Source: Mycogone perniciosa (taxonomy: Eukaryota; Ascomycota; Sordariomycetes; Hypocreales; Hypocreaceae). Taken from it: a stretch of DNA of 64,000 nt. Positions 1 through 12,578 of the stretch are shown in pieces. The stretch lies in the NCBI GenBank assembly GCA_025331125.1, contig JAOALB010000087.1:62001-126000 (forward strand), written 5' to 3'. The notes under the pieces were generated by a model, which was not told the origin of the DNA, ran no database searches, and worked only from the letters and a program-made list of their open reading frames with translations. Position 1 is the first letter of the stretch, and the number at the start of each line of letters is the position of its first letter. A program made the position numbers and the translations under genes.

Positions 1-1139
1 ACTAGTGGGCTTTAGTATCAAGGATGCCATCGCATGGACAAGGCCATATCAACCAGACGCCTTCTTGGCCGTGGGTGGAGGCTCCGTCATTGATACGGCC
101 AAACTCATGAACCTATATTCATCATATCCTCATGCCGACTTCTTGGACTTTGTCAATGCACCACTTGGTAAGGGACTTCCTATTGACAAGCCTCTTAAGC
201 CGCTCATTGCTGTCCCAACCACGGCTGGCACCGGCAGTGAGACTACCGGAACAGCCATTTTCGATCTCGTCTCGAAGAAAGCAAAGACTGGCATCGCACA
301 CCGAAATCTCAAACCTACTCTCGGAATCTGCGACCCTATCAACACGAGGACAATGCCAGCTGCCGTCAAAGCCAGTTCCGGTCTCGATGTCTTGTGCCAT
401 TCCCTTGAGTCCTGGACAGCAATTCCCTACACCGAACGAACCCCCCGACCACAAAATCCTATTTTGCGCCCTGCATACCAAGGTGCCAACCCCATTTCGG
501 ACATCTTCTCCTTCCAGGCGCTTCGCAGTACGGTGAAGTACCTTCCACGTGCTGTGAAGAACCCGGATGATTTTGAGGCCCAAAGCGAGATGCTTCTGGC
601 TGCTACCCTTGCTGGCGTAGGCTTCGGAAACGCAGGCGTCCACCTTTGTCATGGTATGTAACTCACCACATCAGACTAGATGGAGCTTGATTGGCTCACG
701 TGATTAATTAGGAATGTCCTACCCTATCTCTGGCCAAAATCCTGGTTACAAGCATGCGGGTTACGATATTCAAACGCCCCTAATTCCACACGGGGTGTCC
801 GTAGCAGTTTCTGCACCGGCAGTATTTAGATTCACTGCCGCTTCCAACCCCGAGCGACATCTTGCTGCAGCAGAGGCCTTTGGAGTTGACATCTCGAATG
901 TTAAAAGGGAAAGCGCCGGTGAAGTTCTAGCCGAGGCATTGCTGAAGTTCTTAGCAGATCTAGGTGATCAACCGAAGGGACTTAAAGAGCTGGGTTTTGG
1001 AAGCGAAGACATCGAAGCACTGGTGGAGGGTACAATCCCGCAGGCCCGAGTGCTGAAGCTTGCCCCCAACCTCTCTTCAGAACTCCAGGCCGAAAGGGAG
1101 CAGTTATACCGACTCTTTGAGAATGCTATGAGTCACTGA
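1..1139 (+). CDS. Hydroxyacid-oxoacid transhydrogenase, mitochondrial (ADHFE1/HOT type), 5' truncated
   Basis: Iron-dependent alcohol dehydrogenase family enzyme. In this subfamily it moves reducing equivalents between 4-hydroxybutyrate and 2-oxoglutarate in mitochondria. The frame is open from the window edge (first codons are not a start), so the N-terminus lies upstream. Visible are the NAD-binding GGGSVIDTAK loop, the PTTAGTGSE motif, and metal-ligand segments GLDVLCHS and HLCHGMSYP. One 58-bp intron (654-711) interrupts the second metal motif: the G of the Gly codon ends exon 1 and GA starts exon 2, giving a continuous HLCHGMSYPISG. The stop is at 1137-1139. The C-terminal part from PGYKHAGYD to the end matches the family's usual ending. 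Family assignment is firm. The exact substrate is inferred from the close match to HOT rather than to bacterial Fe-ADHs. Confidence 0.93.
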
Positions 1140-1159
1140 GATTGGAGAATCCAAGCGGG

Positions 1160-1797
1160 CTATTTGAATTTGTCTGGGTTGCTAGGGATCATCTTTTTCA
1201 GAACGGCGATTTGCTTGACCATACCGAGCTTTCTCAGCTCTGGGGCACCGCGTTTATCGATCCGCCGCGTGCCATTTGAATAAACAACCGTGTAGTCTGG
1301 TAAGACCTCACCACTGGCAATCGTGGACATGTGCGACACTGTGCAGTTCTGGCCCGCCGTCAGCCTTGTTGAAAGTGATCTTGTTAGGATCAAATCGTTA
1401 CCTTGCCAATCGTTGCTCCACTGCCGATCTTGCTTCCAACTTGGATGATGCTGCCCTCGCCAATCTCTGTCCCTCCCGCTTCGATGACTGAACCAACCTC
1501 GAGTGATACGTAGTCTCCAAGAATAACGCCTCCTGGCTTCGCATTATCCCGGTCCTCTGGGGGAGCGCCAACATGGGCCCGTTCGTGTATAATGCATCGC
1601 CGACCGACAAGGATACTTCCCAGATTCGACTCAAATCGCGAGCGAGGGTGAACTACTGTCTCAGCCTGCATCGTGATAGAGTGTGTTCCTTGAAGGATCG
1701 CATTATCAGAGATGACTAGTGATGATGAGAAGTTGACTAAAGGCCTTGGTCCACTGCGGTCAATGGCTGGGAGAATAGAATGCCTTTTGCTTGACAT
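1160..1797 (-). CDS. DCTN6: Dynactin subunit 6 (p27), left-handed beta-helix protein
   Basis: Pointed-end dynactin subunit used by the dynein motor for cargo and membrane interaction. Two exons, 1402-1797 and 1160-1348, flank a 53-bp intron. Joining them gives IGKNCTVSHMSTI, the expected continuous helix turn, and a 194-residue protein, normal for the family. The central part shows hexapeptide-repeat turns (VILGDYVSLEVGSVIEAG, IGEGSIIQVGSKIGSGATIG) typical of trimeric gamma-carbonic-anhydrase-like beta helices. The segment GEVLPDYTVVYSNGTRR near the end is characteristic of p27 across eukaryotes. The gene is convergent with the transhydrogenase, its stop only 20 bp from that gene's stop, and divergent from the complex I gene, with which it shares a 0.5-kb upstream region. 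Confidence 0.9.
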
Positions 1798-2318
1798 GGC
1801 GATGCATGAAGAGTTTAGATTCGCTATTAACTATCAGATAAATATGAAGAAACAGAACCCTGGGGGCTAAATGTCCAAGTTGACCTAGGTACGGAGTAGT
1901 TTGTTGACAATGAGTAGCAGCTCACTCCTGAGCCTGGGAAGCTCCTTTGCCAGCATAGATTGGTAGGTACTGAGTACTTTTCGTGCGGCATAATTCCACG
2001 ACTAAACTCCCCAAAAGTGGGTACTGAATACTTAGGCCAGCACGCACTGGTGTCTCTACAGTACCCATATGTCAGGAATTAAGACTAACCTAACAGGCTT
2101 GATAAGATATACTCAGAAAATGGATATATTAGGTAGGATCTCTCGTAACGGATAACACATCATTTAGCCATTAACTGTGGACCGCATTGACCAACCATAT
2201 CGTCCGCAATTCTGTGATTACATTGCCTACTAGTCGAACCTCACCTCTTGCCGCGAAGTAGCGCACCGATCCACGCCCTCTCTATACCTCTCTCAATTCC
2301 TCGGCAGGCTGCAATACC
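1798..2318. other. Intergenic, shared upstream region of DCTN6 and complex I 51-kDa gene
   Basis: No coding signal on either strand. It contains one TACGGAGTA motif (near 1891) and a second partly similar GGTACTGAGTACTT block near 1972. The final 100 bp before the complex I start are CT-rich, as is usual for fungal core promoters. Confidence 0.5.
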
Positions 2319-3894
2319 ATGCTGTCTACGAGAGTGGTGCCAAAGAAGGCTGTTGGCCTCTCACGAACCTTCGTGAGGGGCCTTGCAACTGTTCAAGATG
2401 GCGCTCCCAAGAGAACGTATGGAGGGCTGAAGGACCAGGACCGGATTTTCCAGAATCTTTACGGACGATATCCTGCTGACTTGAAGAGCGCAAAGAAGAT
2501 GGGTGATTGGTACAAGACAAAGGAGATTCTGTTGAAAGGACATGACTGGATCATCGGCGAAATCAAGGCTTCCGGTCTGCGTGGTCGAGGAGGTGCTGGT
2601 TTCCCCTCTGGACTCAAATGGGTACGTGGTGGAAACATCTCGTTGCCGCGCCATTGATGATTTCTGACACAGATTTAGTCATTCATGAACTTCAAGGACT
2701 GGGACAAGGACACAAAGCCTCGATATCTCGTTGTCAACGCCGACGAAGGTGAACCCGGCACCTGTAAAGACCGAGAGATTATGCGAAAGGACCCACACAA
2801 GCTTGTCGAGGGCTGTCTCGTCGCAGGTCGAGCCATGAATGCCTCCGCCGCCTACATCTACATTCGTGGCGAGTTTTATCATGAGGCTGCAGTTCTTCAA
2901 AATGCGATCAACGAGGCATACAAGGACGGTTTGATTGGCAAGAACGCTTGCGGCTCTGGCTACGACTTTGATGTTTTCATCCATCGAGGCGCCGGTGCAT
3001 ACGTCTGTGGCGAGGAAACATCTCTAATTGAGTCAATTGAGGGAAAACCCGGAAAGCCACGACTCAAGCCACCGTTTCCTGCTGCTGTGGGCGTTTTTGG
3101 ATGTCCCTCCACAGTCGCCAACGTGGAGACTGTTGCCGTTGCACCCACCATTTGCCGCCGTGGAGGAAGTTGGTTTGCTGGCTTTGGCCGCGAGCGAAAC
3201 CAAGGAACTAAATTATTCTGTATTTCTGGTCACGTCAACAACCCTTGCACCGTCGAAGAGGAGATGTCAATTCCACTTCGTGAGCTTATTGACAAGCACT
3301 GTGGTGGCGTCCGTGGTGGCTGGGACAACTTGTTGGCAGTTATCCCAGGCGGCTCTTCCACTCCCATCCTACCGAAGAGTGTATGTGATGATCAGTTGAT
3401 GGATTTCGATGCTCTGAAGGACAGCCAGTCAGGTTTGGGTACAGCAGCAGTCATCGTCATGGACAAGAGCACAGACGTTGTGCGCGCTATCAGTCGGTTG
3501 AGCCACTTCTACCGCCACGAGAGTTGCGGCCAGTGCACACCATGTCGAGAGGGAAGCAAATGGACGGAGCAGATCATGAAGCGGTTCGAGAAGGGTCAAG
3601 GACGGGAGAGGGAAATTGACATGCTTCAGGAGCTGACGAAGCAAGTCGAGGGACACACTATTTGCGGTAAGACCTGGTTGGCCCGGCTATCTGTTTTATT
3701 AATGATGCTGACTTGTTTTTGTAGCATTGGGTGAAGCCTTTGCCTGGCCTATTCAAGGCCTTATCCGCCACTTCCGACCCGAACTAGAGGCCAGAATGCA
3801 GAAGTTCGCCCAGGAGGCTGGCGGCTCTGCTCTGGCTGGCGGATGGGAGCATGGCGCAAGAGCTCAGGGAAAACTAATTTCCCCAGGCCAATAA
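2319..3894 (+). CDS. nuo-51: NADH:ubiquinone oxidoreductase 51-kDa subunit (complex I, NDUFV1)
   Basis: Flavoprotein of the complex I matrix arm that oxidises NADH through FMN and passes electrons to a [4Fe-4S] cluster. Three exons (2319-2621, 2679-3666, 3725-3894) separated by 57- and 58-bp introns encode 486 residues, matching fungal orthologs. The glycine-rich FMN/NAD motif GRGGAGFP is near residue 90 and NADEGEPGTCKDRE follows the first junction. Cluster ligands appear as ESCGQCTPCREG (Cys 384, 387, 390) and HTIC (Cys 430). The second intron splits the codon just after that last cysteine. The N-terminus (LSTRVVPKKAVGLSRTFVRG) is basic and Ser/Thr-rich, consistent with a mitochondrial presequence. 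Both junctions restore exact family sequence, so the model is secure. Confidence 0.97.
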
Positions 3895-4427
3895 GCCATT
3901 ACCTAGACTGAAAGGGCACTTTCGAGTGTCGGCTTAGGTTTATAAGGCGCCCATCCCCCCGTCGCGTGTCCACATGAATGACCCGATGCTGGGATTGTAT
4001 TTTCTATTACTATGTTACGAATGAGACTGTGCTGTTACTGCCGCAATGAGACTAGGCCAGCCTCTGATTGTAATAGCCGGACCCGTTGTGCGCTTGCTTC
4101 AAAGAACTGCAGCACTGGATGTCGTGATTTTATCTTGTGTTTTGTGGCTAGTATGGACTATTGTGTGCTAGCAACACCAATGCAATCAACCATCTCACCC
4201 CACCAGGGGCCTCCGACTCTCGCTTGCCCGCGACACGAGCGGTGAATATAAAAACAGCTGATAAATATTTACGGCCATTTTGTACACGCATTTTAGACAT
4301 GCCGAGGTATAACTGAAGGAGCAGACAGTCATTGGGCTGCTCATACAGACACAGATATTGAGCAACTCTTTCCAGCCCCATATCAGCAGCTTTGTATCAG
4401 AAATTTGACAGTGTCAAGATTGAAAAT
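3895..4427. other. Intergenic between complex I gene and PEX11
   Basis: Holds the 3' region of the complex I gene and the upstream region of PEX11. Short open frames exist on both strands but none resembles a protein. No repeat or RNA gene was recognised. Confidence 0.5.
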
Positions 4428-5414
4428 ATGTTCGAGCAATTCGTTGTTTTCGGCACAAACAATGGTATGCTTTATTTCTGATATAAATTTTCTCATCTTA
4501 AAGGAACGCCATTTGGGCGCTTCGGCGATGCTTCTATTTCAATATCTGGCCATCTCTCAAAATTGCCTCGCCAGTCCGCTGACGAACGTCTAGCTGGCCT
4601 TGAGCGCCTTCTGCGTTTCTTTCAAGCCGTATTTCTAGTCCTCACGTCGTATCCCACTCTTATCACGCTCTTGCTCCCTGCTTCCCCGGCACCAATACAA
4701 ATTGCTGTCGCAACGGCTCTTTTGCAACTCCAAGGTCGAATAAACCTTACGCGACGGCTGTTGCGTCTCTTCCGTTTCCTAGAGACCTTTGAAACCGGGT
4801 GGAAGCTCTACCTCTCCGATACCAAGAGCCTCGATATCTGGCTTGATGTGTTGGGCAAGTCGAGTCTCGGCATATTTGGCATGCTCGAGTCAGCAACTTT
4901 GGTGGATTTGTTGTCCATCGACCAGCTGGAGATTTTTGGTCCTGAGCAGGCAGTCAACTTAAATCAACAAGCTCAGCTGTTCTGGCTCATGGGTTTATAC
5001 ACATCCATCTTGAGCTCCGGCATTAGATTGCTTCGCATCTTTGCATATCGAGGCGTTCCAAAGACCGGCGCTGGCTTCGGGACAGGCGACCAAACTGAGA
5101 AAGATACGACAAAGCAAGAGGCCGATCCGGCCGATAAGAAGGGCCCTATTGACAATGAGGTACCGGACAAGGCGCACTTGCAGCACAAGACTGAGAGGAG
5201 AAATGATGTGAAGGAGGCTAGTAAAAAAGCTTGGGCCCTGGGCTTGAGGGTGATAGCAGATACAGTCGACCTGATTCTTCCAACGACAGCTATCGGCTGG
5301 ATTAAAGTGCATTCGGGAGTGGTGGGATTTGCAATGATCATTAGCACGGTGATCACTGCCAGAGAAGTTTGGCTGAGGTCTGGACATGAGGCACAACGCC
5401 GCCATGGTAAATGA
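4428..5414 (+). CDS. PEX11: Pex11-family peroxisome proliferation/fission peroxin
   Basis: Peroxins of this family bend and elongate the peroxisomal membrane before fission. The start is a 12-codon exon (4428-4464) beginning MFEQFVVFGTNN, and exon 2 runs 4594-5414, giving 285 residues. Intron 4465-4593 ends at ...GTCTAG and joins TNN to AGLERLLRFFQAV, which matches the fungal Pex11 start, where a Gly-Leu-Glu-Arg-x-Leu-Arg helix follows directly. A nearer acceptor at 4503 also keeps the frame but inserts about 30 unrelated residues, so it was not chosen. The amphipathic segments INLTRRLLRLFRFLETF and the hydrophobic C-terminal region near IGWIKVHSGVVGFAMIIS fit the family. A charged linker (residues about 180-230) separates them. 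Which Pex11 paralog this is cannot be settled here. Confidence 0.8.
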
Positions 5415-5650
5415 GTTTGCAGCTCGGAACATCAACCACCATGGGTGACCAAGCCCAAGTCTATTCAACGAATATCTACTATAGACAATCAAGACTAGAC
5501 TCCGCCACTTATTATGATATGCTTCTTCAAGCGGTTTAACGGCTGTCTTTGGACTGTCCTGCGGCTATCTATTGGCACTTTGTGGGTTACAATGATTTAT
5601 GATTCACATATGTATCAGATGACGAAGTACTGGTGCAACCCAGCATCATT

Positions 5651-7613
5651 TCAGCGGCCAGTGATGACAAACCTTCCCGTTTCAATCCTCAGTTTCCAAC
5701 CATCTTGTAGAAGATCCGCAACAACAGCTTTTCTCAGTTGTGAGACACCGCCAGCACAATGTCGACCTAAGCCGGTGATTATGGTGAGACCGTGATCTTG
5801 AGTCTTCTTGCCCCTGAACTCCCCATGATTTTGCCACCAGCCCATGGCTTTCTGGCGGGCAATCCGCACACCATCATGGACTGAGACGCCATGCAAATCG
5901 ACAACCTCCCCAGTGCTCTGTTGTTCGACGAGAAGGTCTGCAGCAGTTGACATGGCCTCATGGGCATAGCTCGCCTGCTGCCGTGCCCTCTCAGCGTAAT
6001 AGCCTGCCGCTTGCCTATACAGCGGGTTCGATGCTCCCTTCCGATGGAGACGTGCTGCCGATTCTGCTGCATCACGCCTGGCCTGGCTGAGACTTTCTGA
6101 CATCTGAACAGCCAGAGAGAGATCCGAGATGTTATTCGGCGAAACTTGCGGGGTAGTCCAGCGATTCCCATCCTTAATGTCCGATACCGACATCTTACAC
6201 GTTGTCCTCTGACGGCTCTCGATCTCTTCATCAGGTAGTGGGGTCAATCTGTAACTCAAATCAAACCTCTCACTTCTGGACCTTTTGGAGAAGTGTTTAT
6301 TCGCTAAGGCGGCAAGGTCATCGGAAAATTGACACATAGACCTGGTGACCTCGATAATAACCTTCAGATACTCTTCAGGCACATTGCGATACTTTCGTGC
6401 TAAACCATCTGCGGTTTTTCGACCTGTCTCATTTAAGGGTTGGACATTTTTGTGTGAGATATGTTGATCGAGAATTTCTACCACGGTAGAACTGTCTGAA
6501 CAATCTTTCTCGTAGTATATGACGGACACTTCGTCGAACGAAATATTGAATCGTTCCGCTATGTAGGCGATTTCACTTTGATCTATTCAGCAACACACGT
6601 GTCAGTGCCGAGAAAAACAGATATGCCAAACGGGTCGAGATGCCACCCACCCTTAAACTCCTTTGTATGACTTGATGAAGTACTTCGATTGTGGGGCATA
6701 CATGAGCCGTGGTCCGTTGACTTTTTTCCCTTCTTCTTCTTCTTCCCTACCGTTGGATCGTCTTGATGAAAGAACCCATCTATCCCCTTTACCTGTTGAC
6801 CAGTGGATTGGAGATATTGTATATTAAGAAGGTCATCCAACACTATTTGGAAATCACCTTTTGCCTTTTGTAAGGAAAATTTTATGTCATATTCCTTGAG
6901 GTCAGGGAATAACCCCTGAAGTTGAAGGACCCTGCTCTCTTCGCTGTCATCGTGGAAGGCGGCCAGACGAGGAACGGCGTATCCGGTCTCAGCGTTTGAG
7001 GATGCACGGCTAGTATTTGAAGTATCCGTCTTGTGAGCCTGGGATGCGAGCTCACTGAGGCTTGTCGCGCTTGCCGTGACACCGTCCTTTATTTGGTCAT
7101 CCCCCTCATCAAAAGGTCCGTATGTGCCACTTGGATTGAAACCAGTGGCTTCTTCTGACGGCACATTCTGCGCAAGGCCTTGCAAGATTGCGTGTGCCGC
7201 TTCAAATCCCGAGGGGTTGTGTAGATCATAGTCATTTGCTATGGCGACTATGAGGGGCTCGTCAAGAAGCGAGTGGAATGATTCCTGTCCATAGTATGTT
7301 AGTTTTACCGCTTTATCGAGCAAGTCAAAATTTGATACTTGAAATGGGCCAGCGGAGAGTGTGTGCAGGGCAAGTGTTTCCTCCACCGACCAAAGAAGAA
7401 ACATGAGAAGTGGCTTCCCCTCCATACATGTTCTTGATCCATTACCAAGCCACTGAGATCAGCCCCTACAGTTGTGATACCGACATACAGCCTGACCGCC
7501 TGCAACTTAGATATCGAGGCACAAACGGACCGCACAGGTGATACATCTCGGAGTGAATAAAAATGCCTTACCACTAGCTTTTGGAGAGGACCGGTTTTGG
7601 TTTCGCAGGACAT
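5651..7613 (-). CDS. DUF1771-Smr domain protein
   Basis: Smr domains act as nucleic-acid endonucleases; the fungal DUF1771-Smr proteins are linked to mRNA quality control (family knowledge). Exons are 7572-7613, 6651-7284 and 5651-6582, giving 535 residues. The second junction (68-bp intron) yields KEFKDQSEIAYIAERF. The first intron is long (287 bp) and joins KLV to ESFHSLLDEPLIVAI; a further small exon inside it cannot be excluded. A CUE-like helical segment lies around LQGLFPDLKEYDIKFSLQ, and a lysine run (GKKKKKGKK) lies mid-protein. The DUF1771 helix pair (ARRDAAESAARLHRKGA) is near residues 385-445. The Smr domain starts at VVDLHGVSVHDGVRIA and includes TGLGRH...GG and the final DGWKLRIETGRFVI. 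Convergent with PEX11. Confidence 0.87.
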
Positions 7614-8708
7614 TCGGAGTTTTTATATCTTCAGGATTCTGGAAGGAGAGTAGGGAACCGAAGCGGGAATACTATCGGATCAAACATTATCCAAGATGTT
7701 CGTGGCGCTATTCGGGGGCTCAGGTCTGGATCTGAATGGTCCCCGTGAAGTCTGTTGAGATATGTTGGTGCGTGACGGGGGCACATTCAGGTGTGCGATA
7801 GTTGCACAAAAACGATTACTACTCAGAAGAATCACGTGGCTTCATGCTAGCTATCTATAGGACGCATTGACAACCATGGCACAGCTGCTTGAATCAGTGG
7901 AACAGAACGACGAAGATAGACACAATATGAAGAGGGTTTTGTATCCTGGATATTTGCTACTCGTTTTCAATGCTATTTTGGTGCTTGAGAATTGAAACTA
8001 CGGTCAAAGCGGGCTTGTAGTTTGATACATCAGGTATTACGTTGGAATACGTCATCAACCCTGTCCGTTCGAGAAGTAATATATAATATGGTGAGGTTAG
8101 TAACGACTAGTACGGAGTACATCCGGACTTCGGAATACTACTATGGGGTACTAGGTACTCCGTACTTGTGCATGGAATATCGGAACCTCTGGTGCCAGTG
8201 CTGGGGACCTTCTATCAATGCTGCCTACAGTAGGTGACTAAACATTAGCGAAGTTACTATCCAAAGCTAGAACATCCGTAAATTATTAAATAATGACCAT
8301 TCGGTGTCATAGTAGATAAGTCCTAGATTACTCCGTATGGTGCATCAGGTGACTATGAGCTTCCGGTGTCTTTCATGAAGAGAGTTTAGTGGTGCCTAGT
8401 ACGGAGCAGGTACTGAAGTGGTTGATTAGTTAAGATCCTGTGTCAACCTTGGCACTATCTTTAGGTACGGAGTATGGAGTACCTAGATACCAATCTTAGC
8501 ACCGGGATGACCTGATATTACTGGAAGCAGCTTCACTCGTGCATCACCCATCACTATCAAACACCAGCACCACGACCTCGGAAATCATCACGTCGTTTTA
8601 TTCTGTGTACGATCTCGCTTATTCTATCACCTAGCCATTGGGCTACAGAGCAGATAGTATCTACTTCCCGGCTGCTCCGCGACGGCCGCGCGGCCGGCCA
8701 ACGACGAC
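7614..8708. other. Divergent promoter region between Smr gene and NPC1-like gene
   Basis: About 1.1 kb with no supported gene. Dispersed TAC-N3-GTA motifs occur here (AGTACGGAGTAC at 8109-8120, GGTACTCCGTACTT at 8154-8167, more near 8400 and 8465). A GC-rich patch (GCGACGGCCGCGCGGCCGGCC, around 8680-8700) lies just before the NPC1-like start. Confidence 0.5.
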
Positions 8709-11700
8709 ATGCGTTATCGAGCTGCACCACGTCTTGGAGCTGCGACTCTGCTCCTAGGCGCTCTTGTCAGAGCAGAGCCCTACATATCGAAGCATGAACC
8801 CGGTAGATGTGCCTTTCGGGGCCAGTGTGGAAAACAGAGCTTCTTCGGCAAGGAACTGCCATGTGTCGACAATGGATTAGCCCAGGATCCCGAGGCTGAG
8901 CTACGCAAGGAACTCGTCGAGCTTTGCGGTAGCAAATGGAGTGAAGGGCCGGTTTGCTGCACCCTGGAGCAGGTTAGTTTCTTTATTTCGGCGATTGAGA
9001 CAGTATAGATGCTGATAATACCCAAGGTGCAAGCCCTCAAATCCGAGCTCGGTACCCCCAACACCCTCATCGGCTCCTGTCCTGCTTGCAAAGATAACTT
9101 CTTTAACATGTTCTGCACCTTTACATGCTCTCCCGATCAGTCGATTTTTATCAACGTCACAGATGCTGCTGAGAAGAGTGGCAAACTGCTCGTCACCGAA
9201 CTCGACCAACTGATATCCGAGCAATATGGATCCGGCCTCTACGATAGCTGCAAGGAAGTCAAGTTCGGCGGCGCAAATAGCAAGGCTATGGATTTGATTG
9301 GTGGCGGGGCCAAAAATTACCACGAACTGCTCAAATTCCTAGGAGACAAGAAGCCCTTTGTCGGCTCTCCCTTCCAGATCAACTTCCCTGACGCATACGC
9401 TGAACCGGACATGAAACCTTTGGATATGGTGCCCAAAAAGTGCAATGACGATGATCCGGCCTATCGCTGCGTTTGTGTTGACTGTCCGGAGGTGTGTCCT
9501 AAGCTACCAGCAGTCAAGAAGTCTGGTTCCTGTCGAGTTGGAGTTCTGCCCTGTCTCTCGTTCGCCTCCATTTTCACCTATAGTGTTCTGCTCCTGGCAT
9601 TCGTTGTATTTGTCTTCGGTCATGTTTTCTGGCTGAGGTATTCACGCCGCCGTGTTGAAAGAACACGGCTTCTTCACGAGTCCTCGCATAGTGACGACGA
9701 CGATGAAGGTGGACCAGTCCTGACCGATGCCATGCGCGATCGACCAACTAAACGTTACTGGCTGAACGACAAATGTGATAAAACATTCTATCAACTGGGA
9801 AACGCTGCGGCTCGGTTCCCTGGACTGACAATTGGTATCAGTCTGCTTGCTGTTGCCATTCTAAGCGCTGGCTGGTTCAAGTTTGATCTTGAAAAAGATC
9901 CCGCTCGCCTATGGGTTAGCCCCTCTTCTGCGGCTGCTCAAGAGAAGGAGTACTTTGATTCCAACTTCGGCCCGTTTTATCGTGCGGAAAAGGTGTTCCT
10001 TGTCAACGATACCCACCCTTCAGGACCTGGCCCTGTTCTCAGCTATGAGACTCTCAAATGGTGGATGGATATCGAGAAGAGCATCGAAATACTTCAAAGC
10101 ACTACTTTTGGGAACACTCTCCATGACCTTTGCTTTAAACCGACGAATGATGCTTGTGTCGTGCAATCTGTCACATCGTACTGGTATTCCAAAGGCGCCA
10201 TCGATCTGAAGTACTGGAAAGACGACCTCCGCAGCTGTGCCAGATCTCCTGTTGATTGTCGGCCGGCATTCGGCCAACCTATTGACCCGTCCATGATTTT
10301 GGGTGGGTATGATGATGATGTGGTAGATGCACAAGCTCTTACAGTCACTTGGGTTGTCAATAATGCTGCCGAGGGGACCAGCATCCTCACTCGTGCCATT
10401 GACTGGGAGAATGCATTACGTGACCGCTTGCTCCAGGTTCAGAATGAGGCAAAGGACCGTGGTCTCCGACTATCCTTCACCACAGAAATCAGCCTTGAAC
10501 AAGAGTTGAATAAATCGACAAACACCGATGCCAAAATCATCGTCATCAGCTATATCGTCATGTTCATTTATGCATGCATGGCACTAGGCACTCCGTTAAA
10601 GCATTTGTTCAGGAACCCTGCCCTACTACTTGTTGAATCAAAAGTTACCCTAGGGCTTGTCGGAATTATAATCGTTCTAATGTCCATTACTGCCTCCATT
10701 GGCTTCTTTGCGTGGGTGGGCCTAAAAGCCACGCTCATCATCGTTGAGGTCATCCCTTTTATTGTTTTGGCTGTTGGTGTTGATAACATATTCCTTATCG
10801 TGCATGAGCTAGAAAGGGTCAACATCAGCTGTCCAGACCAAATGGTGGAGGAACGTGTGGCGCGAACTCTTGGCCGGATGGGACCATCCATTTTGTTTTC
10901 GGCGTTGACTGAGACGGTCGCCTTTGCTCTCGGATCTGCGGTCGGCATGCCTGCCGTTAGAAACTTTGCAGCCTACGCTGCAGGTGCGGTTTTGGTTAAT
11001 GCCATTCTCCAAATGACAATGTTCGTGTCATTCTTGGCGTTAAATCAGATGCGAGTTGAAGATCACCGGTGCGAGCTATGGCCATGGTGGCAGATCAAGA
11101 AGGCCCGGATTCACCTCAATGGCAGTAATGGCTACCCGCCAGGCGGCAGGGCATCCGACGTTGATGAAGAGAGTTTCTTGCAAATCTTCATCAAAAACTC
11201 ATACGCCCCGAGTCTTCTGGGCAAAAAGGTCAAGCTTGGTGTGATCACCGTTTTTCTTGGTCTGTTTGCTGCCGCAATAGCACTGCTGCCAAGCATCCAG
11301 CTTGGTTTGGACCAGCGTGTGGCAATCCCCGATGGCTCATACCTGATCCCTTACTTCAATGATCTATATGATTATTTAGAAACTGGGCCACCTGTTTACT
11401 TTGTCACGCGGGGTGTGGATGCCTCTCAACGGCATCAACAGCAAGCAATTTGCTCGAGATTTACCACCTGCGAACCATTTTCTCTTACAAACACATTAGA
11501 GCTTGAGAGACAGCGTCCAGACATTTCATTCATCATGTCACCAACAGCAAGCTGGATCGATGACTTCTTCCTTTGGCTGAACCCCATATACGAGCAATGC
11601 TGTATTGAACGCGGCTCTACATGTTTCGCTGACCGGCAACCCCCCTGGAACACCACTCTTTACGGCATGCCTGAGAATGAAGAGTTTATTTACTATCTCC

Positions 11701-12578
11701 AAAAATTTCTTGCAGCCAAGACGGATGACACCTGCCCTTTGGGTGGACAAGCTTCATATGGGGAAGCAGTGATTGTCAATGGCAATAATACAAGCATTAA
11801 AGCCAGTCACTTCAGGACCGCGCATACCCGGCTACGAAGCCAAGACGACTTTATCAATGCCTACTCCTCTGCACGTCGCATCGCGTCGGATATCAAAGAG
11901 AAAACGGGTGCAGACGTATTCCCGTACAGCATATTTTATATCTTCTTTGATCAATACCTTAGCATCATACCTCTGACAGCTGGTCTTCTATGCGCTGTGA
12001 TTGGAATCATTTTCGTCGTGGCTTCCCTATTGTTGGGCTCAGTTCTCACCTCGGCCGTTGTGAGCATAACGGTCATCATGAGCGTGATCGACATCATGGG
12101 TGCTATGGCGGTGTTCAATGTCTCTTTGAATGCTGTCTCCCTCGTGAATCTTATCATCTGTGTCGGTATATCAGTCGAATTCTGTGCCCACATTGCTCGA
12201 GCCTTCATGTTTCCTTCCCGAACAGTCATGGAGAGCAACAATGCTTTTCGTGGTCGTGATGCTCGTACGTGGACGGCATTGGTCAATGTCGGTGGATCCG
12301 TTTTCTCTGGTATCACTGTCACTAAGCTCCTTGGTGTGTGCGTGCTTGCGTTCACGCGGTCAAAGATCTTTGAGATCTATTACTTCCGAGTATGGTTGGC
12401 TCTTGTCATCTTTGCTGCCCTTCATGCTCTAGTCTTCTTGCCAGTCGCGCTGAGCATTTTCGGTGGTGATGGTTATGTCGATCCTGAGAGTGAAGGCACA
12501 GCGGCACAGGATTTGACCGATAGACGATGGCGAGCTATCAGAATCCACGACAACAGTGACTCCGAGGACGATTTTTAG
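8709..12578 (+). CDS. NCR1: NPC1-type intracellular sterol transporter (Ncr1)
   Basis: Vacuolar/lysosomal membrane protein that accepts sterol from NPC2 and inserts it into the membrane. Two exons (8709-8972 and 9027-12578) with a 54-bp intron (branch GCTGATAAT) encode 1271 residues, the expected size. Features in order: signal peptide (residues 1-22); Cys-rich luminal N-terminal domain (HEPGRCAFRGQCG, CPACKDNFFNMFCTFTCSP); first membrane span near 267-290; acidic Ser/Asp cytosolic loop; large luminal domain; sterol-sensing domain about 587-760 (starts TDAKIIVISYIVMFIYACMA, contains GVDNIFLIVHELE); Cys-rich luminal loop (EQCCIERGSTCF); and a second RND-type membrane bundle about 1067-1240. 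The tail NSDSEDDF is acidic. No frameshift or stop was seen. Identification is secure. Confidence 0.97.

Noticed and set aside
4465..4503. A 39-bp intron alternative for PEX11
   Set aside because: It keeps the frame but inserts about 30 residues unlike any Pex11 before the conserved GLERLLRFFQ; the longer intron to 4593 removes them and leaves a family-like start.
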